Positions 19,518 to 27,834 of a stretch of 64,000 nucleotides of DNA are shown one piece after another (position 1 is the stretch's first letter; each line of letters opens with the position of its first letter). Source of the stretch: Streptomyces sp. Je 1-332 (GTDB lineage Bacteria; Actinomycetota; Actinomycetes; Streptomycetales; Streptomycetaceae). The DNA is taken from positions 3,100,001 to 3,164,000 of the forward strand of contig NZ_CP160402.1 in NCBI RefSeq assembly GCF_040730185.1. Direction: 5' to 3'. The position numbers and the translations under genes are program-made. The notes below the pieces were generated by a model. That model did no database searches. It was not told the DNA's origin and saw only the letters and a program-made list of their open reading frames with translations.

Positions 19518-20428
19518 AAGGCGTCCCCGGGAGCAACCCCCGGATCCCCGACCGCACACCGGCCCCCGACGAGGGACCAGGGCCGCGGCCCGACGGCGAG
19601 CACGAGGTCAAGGGCCACCTCTTCCGCGACACCGGCGAGGCCGAGCCGGAGCCGCCGCCCTCGCGGACCGCGGCCTCCACCGGACTCAGAGGGCGGATCG
19701 GCTGGCAGAAGCTGACCATCCTGCCGGCGTTCATCGCCCTCATCCTGCTGCTCACGTGGTGGTGGTTCGAGCAGGCCGACCTGGACTCGATCTCGCAGAA
19801 CGCGCTGGCGGACGGCAATGTCTGGCTCAGGCTGCGCCAGCACATCCAGCTGACGGTCATCTCCACGTTCTTCGTGCTGATCATCGCGATCCCGCTGGGC
19901 ATCCTGCTCACCCGCAGAAGGCTCCGCAAGGCGGCGCCCGGCGCGATGGCCCTGGCCAACATCGGCCAGGCGACGCCCGCGATCGGCCTCCTCGCCCTCC
20001 TGGTGATCTGGATCGGCATCGGCGAGAAGGCGGCCCTGATCGGCATCATCATCTACGCCGTCCTGCCGGTGCTCTCCAACACGATCGCGGGCCTGAACGC
20101 CAACGACCCGACGCTCCTGGAAGCCGCGCGTGGCATCGGCATGTCGCAGTGGGGCGTCCTCGGCAAGGTCGAACTCCCGCTGGCCGTACCGCTGATCCTG
20201 GCGGGTGTGCGCACCGCGCTCGTCCTGAACGTGGGCACGGCGACACTCGCCACCTTCGGCGGTGGCGGCGGGCTCGGCGACCTCATCACCACCGGGATCA
20301 CCAACCAGCGGATGCCGGTCCTGATGCTCGGCTCGATCCTGACGATCGCGCTCGCGCTCCTGGTGGACTGGCTGGCCTCGCTGGCCGAACTGGTCCTGCG
20401 TCCGCGTGGGTTGGAGGCCGGGTCATGA
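19514..20428 (+). CDS. Glycine betaine/proline-type ABC transporter permease (OpuCD-like)
   Basis: A 304-residue second permease. Unlike the first one it has a 65-residue hydrophilic Pro/Glu-rich N-terminus before the membrane part. The coupling loop is GLNANDPTLLEAARGIGMSQ and the motif FGGGGGLGDLITTGI follows, as in the OpuCD family. It starts with GTG in a GTGA overlap with the ATPase gene. It should pair with the first permease as a heterodimer in the membrane. No function is known for the N-terminal extension. Confidence 0.92.
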   Translation: MKGVPGSNPRIPDRTPAPDEGPGPRPDGEHEVKGHLFRDTGEAEPEPPPSRTAASTGLRGRIGWQKLTILPAFIALILLLTWWWFEQADLDSISQNALADGNVWLRLRQHIQLTVISTFFVLIIAIPLGILLTRRRLRKAAPGAMALANIGQATPAIGLLALLVIWIGIGEKAALIGIIIYAVLPVLSNTIAGLNANDPTLLEAARGIGMSQWGVLGKVELPLAVPLILAGVRTALVLNVGTATLATFGGGGGLGDLITTGITNQRMPVLMLGSILTIALALLVDWLASLAELVLRPRGLEAGS

Positions 20429-21396
20429 GGGTCACGTTGCGTACGGCGGCCGTCGGCGTGCTGGGCGGGGCCCTGCTCGTGAGCTGCGGACTGACGAGCG
20501 GCAGCCCGATGGTGGACGACGTCAAGCCGGGCTCGATCGGCAAGGGGCTCCCCCTCAAGGGCGTCGACCTCACCGTCACGTCCAAGGAGTTCACCGAGCA
20601 GCTGATCCTCGGCGCGATCATGGGCATCGCCTTCGAGGCGGCGGGTGCGAGCGTCCTCGACCGGACGGGCATCCAGGGCTCGATCGGCGCCCGCGAGGCC
20701 GTCAAGAGCGGTGACGCGGACGCCATGTACGAGTACACGGGCACCGCCTGGATCACGTACCTCGGCAACACCGAGCCCATCGACGACCCGCGCAAACAGT
20801 GGGAGGCGGTGCGCAAGGCGGACGCGAAGAACGGCGTCACCTGGCTGCCGCCCGCCGAGCTCAACAACACGTATTCCCTGGCCATCAACAAGAAGAACGA
20901 GGCCAAGTACAAGCCGAAGACGCTCTCGGACGTGGCGGCCCTGTCGAAGAAGGACCCGGACGCGGTCACGCTGTGCGTGGAGAGCGAGTTCTCCTCGCGC
21001 GAGGACGGTCTGCCGGGCATGCAGAAGGAGTACGGGATGAAGATCCCCACCTCCAACATCACCAAGATGGACACCGGGATCATCTACACCCAGGTCTCCA
21101 AGGGGACGTGCACGTTCGGCGAGGTCTTCACCACCGACGGCCGCATCAAGGCGATGGACCTGACGCTGACGAAGGACGACAAGCACTTCTTCCCCAACTA
21201 CAACGCCGCCCCGGAGATCAACTCCAAGGCGCTCAAGGAGCACCCGAAGATCGCGGAGATCCTGGACCCCATCACGAAGAAGCTGAACAACACGGTGGCC
21301 CAGGAACTGAACTCCAAGGTGGACGTGCAGGGGCAGGATCCGCACGAGGTGGCGCTGGAGTGGCTGGTGCAGGAGGGGTTCGTGAAGGAGGGGTAG
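20425..21396 (+). CDS. Glycine betaine-type substrate-binding lipoprotein (OpuCC-like)
   Basis: A 323-residue lipoprotein with signal MRVTLRTAAVGVLGGALLVS and lipobox LLVSC, then a two-lobed OpuAC/QAT binding domain: LTVTSKEFTEQLILGAIMG, ADAMYEYTGTAWITYLG and VALEWLVQEGFVKEG. It overlaps the preceding permease by ATGA and closes the operon. It should capture quaternary ammonium solutes outside the membrane. The long palindrome downstream probably ends the operon's transcript. Confidence 0.94.
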   Translation: MRVTLRTAAVGVLGGALLVSCGLTSGSPMVDDVKPGSIGKGLPLKGVDLTVTSKEFTEQLILGAIMGIAFEAAGASVLDRTGIQGSIGAREAVKSGDADAMYEYTGTAWITYLGNTEPIDDPRKQWEAVRKADAKNGVTWLPPAELNNTYSLAINKKNEAKYKPKTLSDVAALSKKDPDAVTLCVESEFSSREDGLPGMQKEYGMKIPTSNITKMDTGIIYTQVSKGTCTFGEVFTTDGRIKAMDLTLTKDDKHFFPNYNAAPEINSKALKEHPKIAEILDPITKKLNNTVAQELNSKVDVQGQDPHEVALEWLVQEGFVKEG

Positions 21397-21421
21397 TTCA
21401 CGCCCTTCCGGCCGTGCGGCC

Positions 21422-21473
21422 ACTTGCAAAGACTCCGTTGCAGAGAAACCGTTGCAACGGAGTCTTTGCAAGT
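21422..21473. promoter_or_regulatory. Very long perfect palindrome: operator and/or terminator before the ArsR-like gene
   Basis: Arms of 21 bases (21422-21442 and 21453-21473) are perfect complements around a 10-base spacer. Each arm holds TTGCA twice, so four TTGCA motifs lie in the element. It is 26 bases after the opu operon stop and 13 bases before the start of the ArsR-like regulator gene. It could be the autoregulatory operator of that repressor, a terminator of opu, or both. Confidence 0.7.
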
Positions 21474-21486
21474 CTACGGTTGAGCC

Positions 21487-22086
21487 ATGACGGACGGTAC
21501 GGCTGACCCTGAGGACCGGAAGGTCCATACGCTCACCCCCCGCTCCCTGCGGGGCCTCGCGCATCCCCTGCGGATGCGGCTGCTCATCTCGCTGCGGCGC
21601 GAGGGCCCGGCGACCGCGTCCCAACTGGCCTCCCGGCTGGGCGAGTCCAGCGGCGCGACGAGTTACCACCTGCGCCAGCTCGCGGCGCACGGCTTCGTCG
21701 AGGACGCGCCGGACCGGGGCAAGGGGCGGGAGCGCTGGTGGCAGTCGGCGCACCAGGGAACGCGCCTGGACGAGTCACTCATGAACGACCCGGACCCGGC
21801 GGTGCGCGGCGCGGTCGCCGTCTACCTCCACGAGGTCGCGACGCTCCACGCCACGGAGGTCTCCACCTGGATCGGCACACAGCACGACTGGTCAACGGAG
21901 TGGACGGACAGCTCCGACCTCAGCGACTACACCCTGCGTCTGACGCCCGAGCTCACCACGGAACTGGCCGGCAAGCTCAGCGAACTCATCGAGAGCTACC
22001 GCCCGTTGGCGGTCGACGAGAACACTCCGGGCTCCGCCCCGGTGCGCGTGCACACCCACGTCTTCCCGACGCACTACACCGAGTGA
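21487..22086 (+). CDS. ArsR-like helix-turn-helix transcriptional regulator
   Basis: The 199-residue regulator has an N-terminal winged helix: LRGLAHPLRMRLLISLRREG and SGATSYHLRQLAAHGFVEDA, the recognition region of ArsR/HTH_20 repressors. The wing is followed by KGRERWWQSAHQGTRL and a C-terminal helical half with no cysteine pairs, so it is not a metal sensor of the classical ArsR type. The palindrome right before its start suggests autoregulation. A short downstream gene starts 11 bases after its stop and is probably co-transcribed. Confidence 0.87.
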   Translation: MTDGTADPEDRKVHTLTPRSLRGLAHPLRMRLLISLRREGPATASQLASRLGESSGATSYHLRQLAAHGFVEDAPDRGKGRERWWQSAHQGTRLDESLMNDPDPAVRGAVAVYLHEVATLHATEVSTWIGTQHDWSTEWTDSSDLSDYTLRLTPELTTELAGKLSELIESYRPLAVDENTPGSAPVRVHTHVFPTHYTE

Positions 22087-22097
22087 GAGGCAACGCC

Positions 22098-22304
22098 ATG
22101 CACCCCGACATCCACCTGCTGCTGCACCACGCCCGAGCCACGGACCTGCGCCGGACCGCACCCTTACGCAAGGCGCGCCCCCAACTTCGCACTCAACTGG
22201 GCTGGACCATGGTCGAGTTGGGCCTTCGCCTGGTCAGCAGCTCGGGACCTTCCCGCCCCGGTCAAGGGAACGCAGCGCGTCAACCGTGCCCGACAGCGTC
22301 GTGA
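22098..22304 (+). CDS. Small basic protein downstream of the regulator, unknown function
   Basis: The 68-residue product is rich in His, Arg and Leu (MHPDIHLLLHHARATDLRRT) with a hydrophobic patch TQLGWTMVELGLRLV. GAGAGG lies 7 bases upstream of the ATG, and similar short products after ArsR-like genes are familiar in Streptomyces from memory. The last 71 bases overlap the end of the convergent protease gene. It may be real and truncated by neighbour overlap, or spurious. Confidence 0.5.
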   Translation: MHPDIHLLLHHARATDLRRTAPLRKARPQLRTQLGWTMVELGLRLVSSSGPSRPGQGNAARQPCPTAS

Positions 22305-23040
22305 TCGGGATCAGCCGCAGCCCCGCCGGCAGCTCGGCCTGAGCGTCCGAGCACTCGGCCTTCGGGACCAGGAAGACGCTCGCGCCGTCCCGCTTCGCGG
22401 CCTGCGTCTTCAGCGCGACACCGCCGACCGGGCCGACCTTGCCGTCGTCGGAGATCGTGCCCGTGCCCGCGATCTTCCGGCCGCCCGTGAGGTCCCCGCC
22501 GCTGCCGTTGCCGTCGATCAGGTCGATGATGCCGAGCGAGAGGAAGAGGCCCGCGCTCGGCCCGCCGATCTTGCCGAGGTCGACCTTGACCTTCACCTTG
22601 TCCGTGCCGTCGACGCCGTTCTCCTTGAGGTAGGAGAGCGCGGCGCGCGTGGCCGTGTCCTGCGACTTCTTCATGTCGCCGAGATTGTGCTTCTCGACTT
22701 CCTTCACGTTGTCGCCGGTGGGGTACACCGCGTCCTTGGGCATCACGGAGCGGTCCGTACGGAACCAGCCGTCCACCACGTCGCTCAGGCTCGCGTTCAT
22801 GTCGGGCCCGGTGGCCACGATCGTCGTCATCCGCAGCTGCCCCTTCGGCTCCCTGGTGGGCGTACCGGTGATCGTGATGACCGGCTTGCCCTCGCTCTCG
22901 CCGAGTACGTTCGCCGTCGACCCCGGCTGGGCCACGGCGAACGGCAACGGCGCGAGACCCGCGACGGCGAGCAGGGCGACCACGGGGGCGGCACAGACGG
23001 CGAGGGCCTTGGGGCGCGTGAGGCTGGAGAGGGAGAACAC
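22234..23040 (-). CDS. Membrane-anchored Lon-type (S16) serine protease, YlbL-like without obvious PDZ domain
   Basis: A 268-residue protein with an N-terminal membrane anchor (about residues 11-35) and a C-terminal Lon proteolytic domain. The catalytic dyad is S162 in GKIGGPSAGLFLSLGI and K211 in VGGVALKTQAAKRDGA, 49 residues apart. Streptomyces and Bacillus YlbL proteins of about 340 residues have a PDZ domain between anchor and protease; the spacing here is shorter and I do not see a clear PDZ carboxylate loop. The active site should face outside. The GTG start lacks a strong ribosome binding site. Confidence 0.85.
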   Translation of the reverse strand: MFSLSSLTRPKALAVCAAPVVALLAVAGLAPLPFAVAQPGSTANVLGESEGKPVITITGTPTREPKGQLRMTTIVATGPDMNASLSDVVDGWFRTDRSVMPKDAVYPTGDNVKEVEKHNLGDMKKSQDTATRAALSYLKENGVDGTDKVKVKVDLGKIGGPSAGLFLSLGIIDLIDGNGSGGDLTGGRKIAGTGTISDDGKVGPVGGVALKTQAAKRDGASVFLVPKAECSDAQAELPAGLRLIPITTLSGTVDALRSLDRGGKVPSC

Positions 23041-23102
23041 GGGATCAATCTAACGGACGTGCATTTTCAGCCTGCCTGTCAGGCGGCGACGGACGAGCGG
23101 CA

Positions 23103-23130
23103 TTCAGCCCGTCCGGCGTCTGAGGACGAA
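23103..23130. repeat. Streptomyces-type dispersed repeat (CAGCCCGTCCGGCG family)
   Basis: TTCAGCCCGTCCGGCGTCTG followed by AGGACGAA lies between two minus-strand genes. From memory, this string is one of the commonest short intergenic repeats in Streptomyces genomes. Its role is unknown. Confidence 0.6.
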
Positions 23131-23185
23131 CTCGGCGGAGCCGGTGATCAACGGCGCCCAAGACAAACCGCTCGCCCGCGCGGCC

Positions 23186-23827
23186 TCAGCGCAACGCGTC
23201 CGCCACCTCGCGGGCCGCGTCCACCACCCGCGGCCCCACCCGCTCCGGCACGGAGTCCGCCAGCATGACCACGCCCACGCTGCCCTCTATCCCGGTCACG
23301 CCGACCAGGGGCGCCGCGGCCCCGCTCGCGCCGGCCTCCAGCTCGCCGTGCGTCAGCGCGTAGCCGGGGTCGGTGGCGAGGCCCTGCCGGGCGGCGAGGA
23401 TCGCGCGGCCCGCGGCGCCCCGGTCCAGGGGGTGCCGGAAGCCGGTCCGGTAGGCCACGTGGTAATCCGTCCAGGTCGGCTCGACGACAGCGACGGCCAG
23501 GGCTTCGGTGCCGTCCACCAGCGTCAGATGCGCCGTCGCGCCTATGTCCTCGGCGAGGGAGCGCAGAGCGGGCAGCGCGGCCTCGCGCACCAGCGGATGC
23601 ACCTGGCGGCCGAGGCGCAGCACCCCGAGGCCGACCCTGGCCCGGCCGCCCAGGTCACGACGGACCAGGGCGTGCTGCTCAAGGGTGGCGAGCAGGCGGT
23701 ACACCACGGTGCGGTTCACACCGAGCTTGTTCGAGAGCTCGGTGACGGTGAGCCCGTGATCGGTGTCGGCCAACAGCTTGAGGACACGCAGTCCTCGGTC
23801 GAGCGTCTGGGAAGTCTCCGCGGTCAC
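23186..23827 (-). CDS. IclR family transcriptional regulator
   Basis: A 213-residue regulator with an N-terminal winged helix (TLDRGLRVLKLLADTDHGLT; LSNKLGVNRTVVYRLLATLE) and the IclR effector domain (LRSLAEDIGATAHLTLVDGT, HPLDRGAAGRAILAA). The GTG at 23827 has AAGGAG eight bases upstream and was preferred over a GTG three codons earlier. The effector domain is a little shorter than usual (family about 250 residues). No metabolic partner gene adjoins, so the target pathway is unknown. Confidence 0.88.
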   Translation of the reverse strand: MTAETSQTLDRGLRVLKLLADTDHGLTVTELSNKLGVNRTVVYRLLATLEQHALVRRDLGGRARVGLGVLRLGRQVHPLVREAALPALRSLAEDIGATAHLTLVDGTEALAVAVVEPTWTDYHVAYRTGFRHPLDRGAAGRAILAARQGLATDPGYALTHGELEAGASGAAAPLVGVTGIEGSVGVVMLADSVPERVGPRVVDAAREVADALR

Positions 23828-24157
23828 GACGCCCACTCCTTAGATGAGGGTCGACGGCCCCTTTACGCGGCGGTAGCGTCGCCGGTCCCGTGGGCGACGC
23901 GCGTCAGAGGCCGCCGGTCGGAACTCCGGCTGCGCTCCGCGGCGGCGCTGCCACGGGGCGTGTACGTTGCGGGGACATTAGCGAGGCCGTCCCGCTCAGC
24001 GGAAGACTCCGTCCAGAATCCGGGCACGACTCCGGTTGTTAGGGGCGCAATGCCCCATACGCGGGGCCCTCCACCAGGGGTGCACACGACTCCCGCACAC
24101 GCGGAACACACGCCTCCTCCCCCGCGCCCGAAGACCCGGGGTCCGGAGAGCGCACGC
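23828..24157. other. Intergenic region between helicase and IclR genes
   Basis: About 330 bases without a convincing gene. It contains the IclR promoter and the 3' end of the helicase transcript. Short self-complementary stretches such as GGGGCGCAATGCCCC near 24043-24057 could form a small hairpin. No RNA gene is recognised. Confidence 0.5.
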
Positions 24158-25954
24158 TCACTTCATGCGGGTGGCCCACTCCCCGACCTTGGCGATCCGC
24201 TGCCGCAGCTGGCCGGCGGTGGCCTCCGCGCTCGGCGGACCGCCACAGGTGCGGCGCAGCTCGGTGTGGATCACACCGTGCGGCTTCCCGCTCTGGTGGG
24301 AGTACGCGCCGACCATCGTGTTGAGCTGCTTGCGCAGCTCCAGCATCTCCTTGTGGGAGACCACGGGCCGCCGCTCGGCGGGCAGTTCGAGCAGGTCGGC
24401 TTCCTCGTCGGGCCGCTTCTTGCTGTGCGCGATCTGCCGGGCCTGGCGCTTCTGCAGCAGCATCTGTACCTGGTCGGGTTCGAGGAGGCCGGGGATGCCC
24501 AGATAGTCCTGCTCCTCCTCGCTCCCCGGGTGGGCCTGCATGCCGAACTCGGCGCCGTCGAAGAGAACCCGGTCGAAGACGGCATCGGACTCCAGGGCCT
24601 CGAAGGAGAACTGCTCCTGCTCGCCGGTGTCCTCGTCCTGCTCCTTGTTCGCCTCGTCCATCTCCTGCTCGGACTCGGCGTAGGGGTCCTCTTCCCCTTC
24701 CTTCTTCGGCTTGTCGAGTACGTGGTCGCGCTCGACCTCCATCTCGTTGGCGTGGCCGAGGAGGTCGGGGACGGTGGGCAGGAAGACCGACGCGGTCTCG
24801 CCGCGCCGCCGGGAACGCACGAAGCGGCCCACGGCCTGGGCGAAGAACAGCGGCGTCGAGATGGTCGTGGCGTAGACCCCCACGGCGAGGCGCGGCACGT
24901 CGACGCCCTCGGACACCATGCGGACGGCGACCATCCACCGGTCGGTGCTCGCGGTGAAGTCGTCGATGCGCTTGGAGGCGCCCACGTCGTCGGAGAGGAC
25001 GACGGTGGCCTTCTCCCCCGTGAGCTCGCGGATCAGCTTGGCGTACGAGCGTGCGGAGTCCTGGTCGGACGCGATGACGAGACCACCGGCGTCCGGGATG
25101 GCCTTGCGCACCTCGGTGAGCCGCTGGTCGGCGGCTTTCAGGACGTTCGGCATCCACTCGCCGCGAGCGTCCAGGGCCGTGCGCCAGGCCTGCGAGATGG
25201 CGTCCTTGGTCATCGGCTCCCCGAGCCGCGCCGCGATCTCGTCGCCCGCCTTCGTGCGCCACCGCATGTTGCCGGAGTAGGAAAGGAAGATCACGGGCCG
25301 GACGACGCCGTCGCCGAGCGCGCTCCCGTATCCGTACGTGTAGTCGGCGGCGGACCGCCGGATGCCGTCGTTCCCCTCCTCGTACGCGACGAAGGGGATC
25401 GGGTTGGTGTCGGACCGGAACGGCGTGCCGGTGAGCGCGAGGCGCCGGGTGGCGGGCTCGAAGGCTTCGAGGCAGGCCTCGCCCCACGACTTCGAGTCAC
25501 CGGCGTGGTGGATCTCGTCGAGGATGACGAGGGTCTTGCGCTGTTCGACCCGGTTCCGGTGGAGCATGGGCCGCACGCCGACACCGGCATAGGTGATGGC
25601 GACGCCCTGGTACTCCTTGCTGAGCGGACCCGCGCTGTACTCCGGGTCCAGCTTGATCCCTATCTTGGCCGCGGCCTCCGCCCACTGCTTCTTCAGGTGC
25701 TCGGTCGGCGCGACCACCGTCACCTGCTGCACGACGTGGTGGTGCAGCAGCCAGGACGCGAGCGTCAGCGCGAACGTCGTCTTGCCGGCGCCGGGGGTCG
25801 CGACGGCGAGGAAGTCACGCGGCTGCTCCTGGAGATACCGCTCCATCGCCCCCTGCTGCCAGGCACGCAGCTTGTTGGCGGTGCCCCAGGGGGCGCGGCC
25901 GGGGAAGGCGGGAGAGAGGTGGTGCGATGCGGAGTTGGCGGCGGTGGTAGTCAC
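24158..25954 (-). CDS. DEAD/DEAH-box superfamily 2 helicase
   Basis: A 598-residue SF2 enzyme. Walker A is VATPGAGKTT (51-60); motif II is LVILDEIHHAGDSKSWGEA; motif III region LALTGTPFRSD; the second RecA domain carries VRMVSEGVDVPRLAVGVYAT and the arginine finger motif QAVGRFVRSRRRGE. An acidic, Glu/Asp-rich insert of about 35 residues (PKKEGEEDPYAESEQEMDEA) follows the helicase core and precedes a basic C-terminal region. It resembles XPB/type III restriction-like helicases common in actinobacteria. GTG at 25954 is the best start although the GGAG upstream is very close. The biological role is unknown. Confidence 0.88.
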   Translation of the reverse strand: MTTTAANSASHHLSPAFPGRAPWGTANKLRAWQQGAMERYLQEQPRDFLAVATPGAGKTTFALTLASWLLHHHVVQQVTVVAPTEHLKKQWAEAAAKIGIKLDPEYSAGPLSKEYQGVAITYAGVGVRPMLHRNRVEQRKTLVILDEIHHAGDSKSWGEACLEAFEPATRRLALTGTPFRSDTNPIPFVAYEEGNDGIRRSAADYTYGYGSALGDGVVRPVIFLSYSGNMRWRTKAGDEIAARLGEPMTKDAISQAWRTALDARGEWMPNVLKAADQRLTEVRKAIPDAGGLVIASDQDSARSYAKLIRELTGEKATVVLSDDVGASKRIDDFTASTDRWMVAVRMVSEGVDVPRLAVGVYATTISTPLFFAQAVGRFVRSRRRGETASVFLPTVPDLLGHANEMEVERDHVLDKPKKEGEEDPYAESEQEMDEANKEQDEDTGEQEQFSFEALESDAVFDRVLFDGAEFGMQAHPGSEEEQDYLGIPGLLEPDQVQMLLQKRQARQIAHSKKRPDEEADLLELPAERRPVVSHKEMLELRKQLNTMVGAYSHQSGKPHGVIHTELRRTCGGPPSAEATAGQLRQRIAKVGEWATRMK

Positions 25955-26077
25955 GGTCTCCGGGTTTTGACGTCTGGGGTACGTACGACAACCGGGCCAC
26001 CCTACCGGTGAAGGTTGACGCCCCGCGGAGAGCGGCACGGGGCCCGGATCGGATGCGACCCGTCTCACATCCGGCCC

Positions 26078-27688
26078 TCAGACGGCGGTACGTTCCGTGA
26101 GCCGCGTCGCCACCCAGGCCCCCACCAGCGCCACCACCGCCATCGGCAGGAATACGGCGACGAAGGCCCCCGGGTGTGACGCGCCCGCCTCGGTGGAGCC
26201 GTGGGCGTCGACCATGCCGCCGCCCAGCGCGGCGAAGGCGGCGCCTCCCGCGGCCAGGAGCAGGGCGTTGGAGAGGCCGTCGGAGATCTGGAGGGCGGCG
26301 GAGTTGCTGCCCGCGTCCTGCGGGGGCGAGAGGCGCAGCAGGAGCACGCTGGTCGAGCCGATGACCGTGCCCATGCCGAGGCAGCCGAAGGCCCAGGCCA
26401 CCGCCACGATCCAGACCGGGACTGCGTCGATCAGGACCGTCGGCGCGGTGGCGATGGCCACGGCGACCAGGAGCATCCCGGCGACCATGAGCCGCGTCCG
26501 GTGCGGTTCCATGCCCGGCCGCGACTGTACGAAGGAGCCGAGCGCCCAGGTCGCGCCGCCCACGGCGAGCGAGAGTCCGGCCATGGTCGGCGAGAGCCCG
26601 CGCTGGGTGACGAGCATCAGCGGCACGAAGGACTCGGCGGCGATGAACGACCCCGCGGCCATGCCGCGAAGGAGCACGACGGACGGAAGCCCGTGTGCCG
26701 CCCGGTACGTGCCACGCGGCAGCAGACCGAGGACGGCGGGCACGAGCACCACGGCGCCGACCGCCGCGGGCAGCAGCGAGAGCCACCGCAGCTCCTGACC
26801 CGCGTACTGGAGGAGCCCGGCGCCCAGCGAGATGCCGAGCGCGAGGCGGATGCGGCGGCGGTCGAAGGGCCCGGCGGGCGCATCGGAGACGGGCCCGGCG
26901 GCCCGGCGCCGGATCTGCGGCAGGGCGAGCGCGAGCGGCGCCGCGACGAGCACCGGAATGCCGACGAAGACCCAGCGCCACCCCAGGTGCTCGGTGACGG
27001 TCCCGGAGACCAGTGGCCCCACCACGGACGGCACGACCCAGCTGGCCGCGAACGCCGCGAGTATGGAGGGCCGCAGATGGTCCGGGTAGGCGCGGCTGAC
27101 CACTACGTACAGCGCGACGATGACGAGCCCGCCGCCGAGCCCTTGCACGGCACGGCCGAGGATGAACATCCACATGGCCTGGGCGGTCCCGGACAGGACG
27201 AGCCCCGCCGCGAAGGCCCCGATGCCGGAGGCGAGCGGACCCAGCGGCCCGCGCCGGTCGGCCCACTGCCCGGAGAGCACCATGCCGAAGAGGCTGGTGG
27301 TGAAGTACGCGGAGAAGCCGAAGGCGTAGAGCGAGACGCCGTTCAGCTCACGGGCGGCCACCGGCATCGCGGTCCCGACGGCGGTCGCCTCGAAGGCGAT
27401 GAGCAGCACCACGGAGACGATGCCGAGGCTGAGGGCGCGGTAGGACCGCCCGAGCACTCCGCCCCCGACGTCATCGGTCCCGGTCCCGGTCCCGGTCCCG
27501 GTTCCGGTCCCGGTCCCGGTCCCGCCACGATCGTCCGGCTCGGGCGTGAGGGTCGGCGCCGAGACCACGTCGGTGGCGGAGACCACGTCGGTGGCGGAGG
27601 CGATGTCGGTGGCGGAGGCGATGTCGGTCACGGCGGCGACGTCAGGGGCGGAAGCGACGTCGGTGTCGCGCGGTTCGGGAGCGGCCAT
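26078..27688 (-). CDS. MFS drug exporter, DHA2-like, with repeat-rich N-terminal tail
   Basis: The 536-residue transporter has an N-terminal hydrophilic tail of about 75 residues and then the MFS core. Motif A is recognisable as GQWADRRGPLGPL, and the motif C-like WVVPSVVGPLVSG-TVTEHLGWRW marks a drug:proton antiporter of the 14-helix type. The tail is built from six 18-base tandem units encoding ATDIAS-like hexapeptides and from a hexanucleotide run encoding Gly-Thr repeats. The substrate is unknown. A conserved ATG at 27688 lacks a Shine-Dalgarno sequence, so a start inside the tail cannot be excluded. Confidence 0.87.
   Translation of the reverse strand: MAAPEPRDTDVASAPDVAAVTDIASATDIASATDVVSATDVVSAPTLTPEPDDRGGTGTGTGTGTGTGTGTDDVGGGVLGRSYRALSLGIVSVVLLIAFEATAVGTAMPVAARELNGVSLYAFGFSAYFTTSLFGMVLSGQWADRRGPLGPLASGIGAFAAGLVLSGTAQAMWMFILGRAVQGLGGGLVIVALYVVVSRAYPDHLRPSILAAFAASWVVPSVVGPLVSGTVTEHLGWRWVFVGIPVLVAAPLALALPQIRRRAAGPVSDAPAGPFDRRRIRLALGISLGAGLLQYAGQELRWLSLLPAAVGAVVLVPAVLGLLPRGTYRAAHGLPSVVLLRGMAAGSFIAAESFVPLMLVTQRGLSPTMAGLSLAVGGATWALGSFVQSRPGMEPHRTRLMVAGMLLVAVAIATAPTVLIDAVPVWIVAVAWAFGCLGMGTVIGSTSVLLLRLSPPQDAGSNSAALQISDGLSNALLLAAGGAAFAALGGGMVDAHGSTEAGASHPGAFVAVFLPMAVVALVGAWVATRLTERTAV
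27475..27522. repeat. Hexanucleotide tandem repeat (CGGTCC)8 within the MFS gene
   Basis: Eight consecutive CGGTCC units, one with a single change, encode Gly-Thr dipeptides in the exporter tail. Repeat units are multiples of three, so copy changes keep the frame. Confidence 0.95.
27561..27668. repeat. Six 18-base tandem repeats within the MFS gene
   Basis: Six head-to-tail 18-base units; the first two are identical (GAGACCACGTCGGTGGCG) and later ones diverge progressively. They encode hexapeptides of the ATDxxS type. Confidence 0.95.
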
Positions 27689-27834
27689 GCTGGCCAGGGT
27701 AAGGGGCTAGTCGGGAGTTGACCCCTGTCGGGAGGTCTGACCTCCCTGGTCCCTTCGTCGTACGCCTCCACTGGCCGCGCCCGGCCCACTAGCCTGTTCC
27801 AGCAGCGCCGGGAGTGAAGGGGACGGATCACAAG

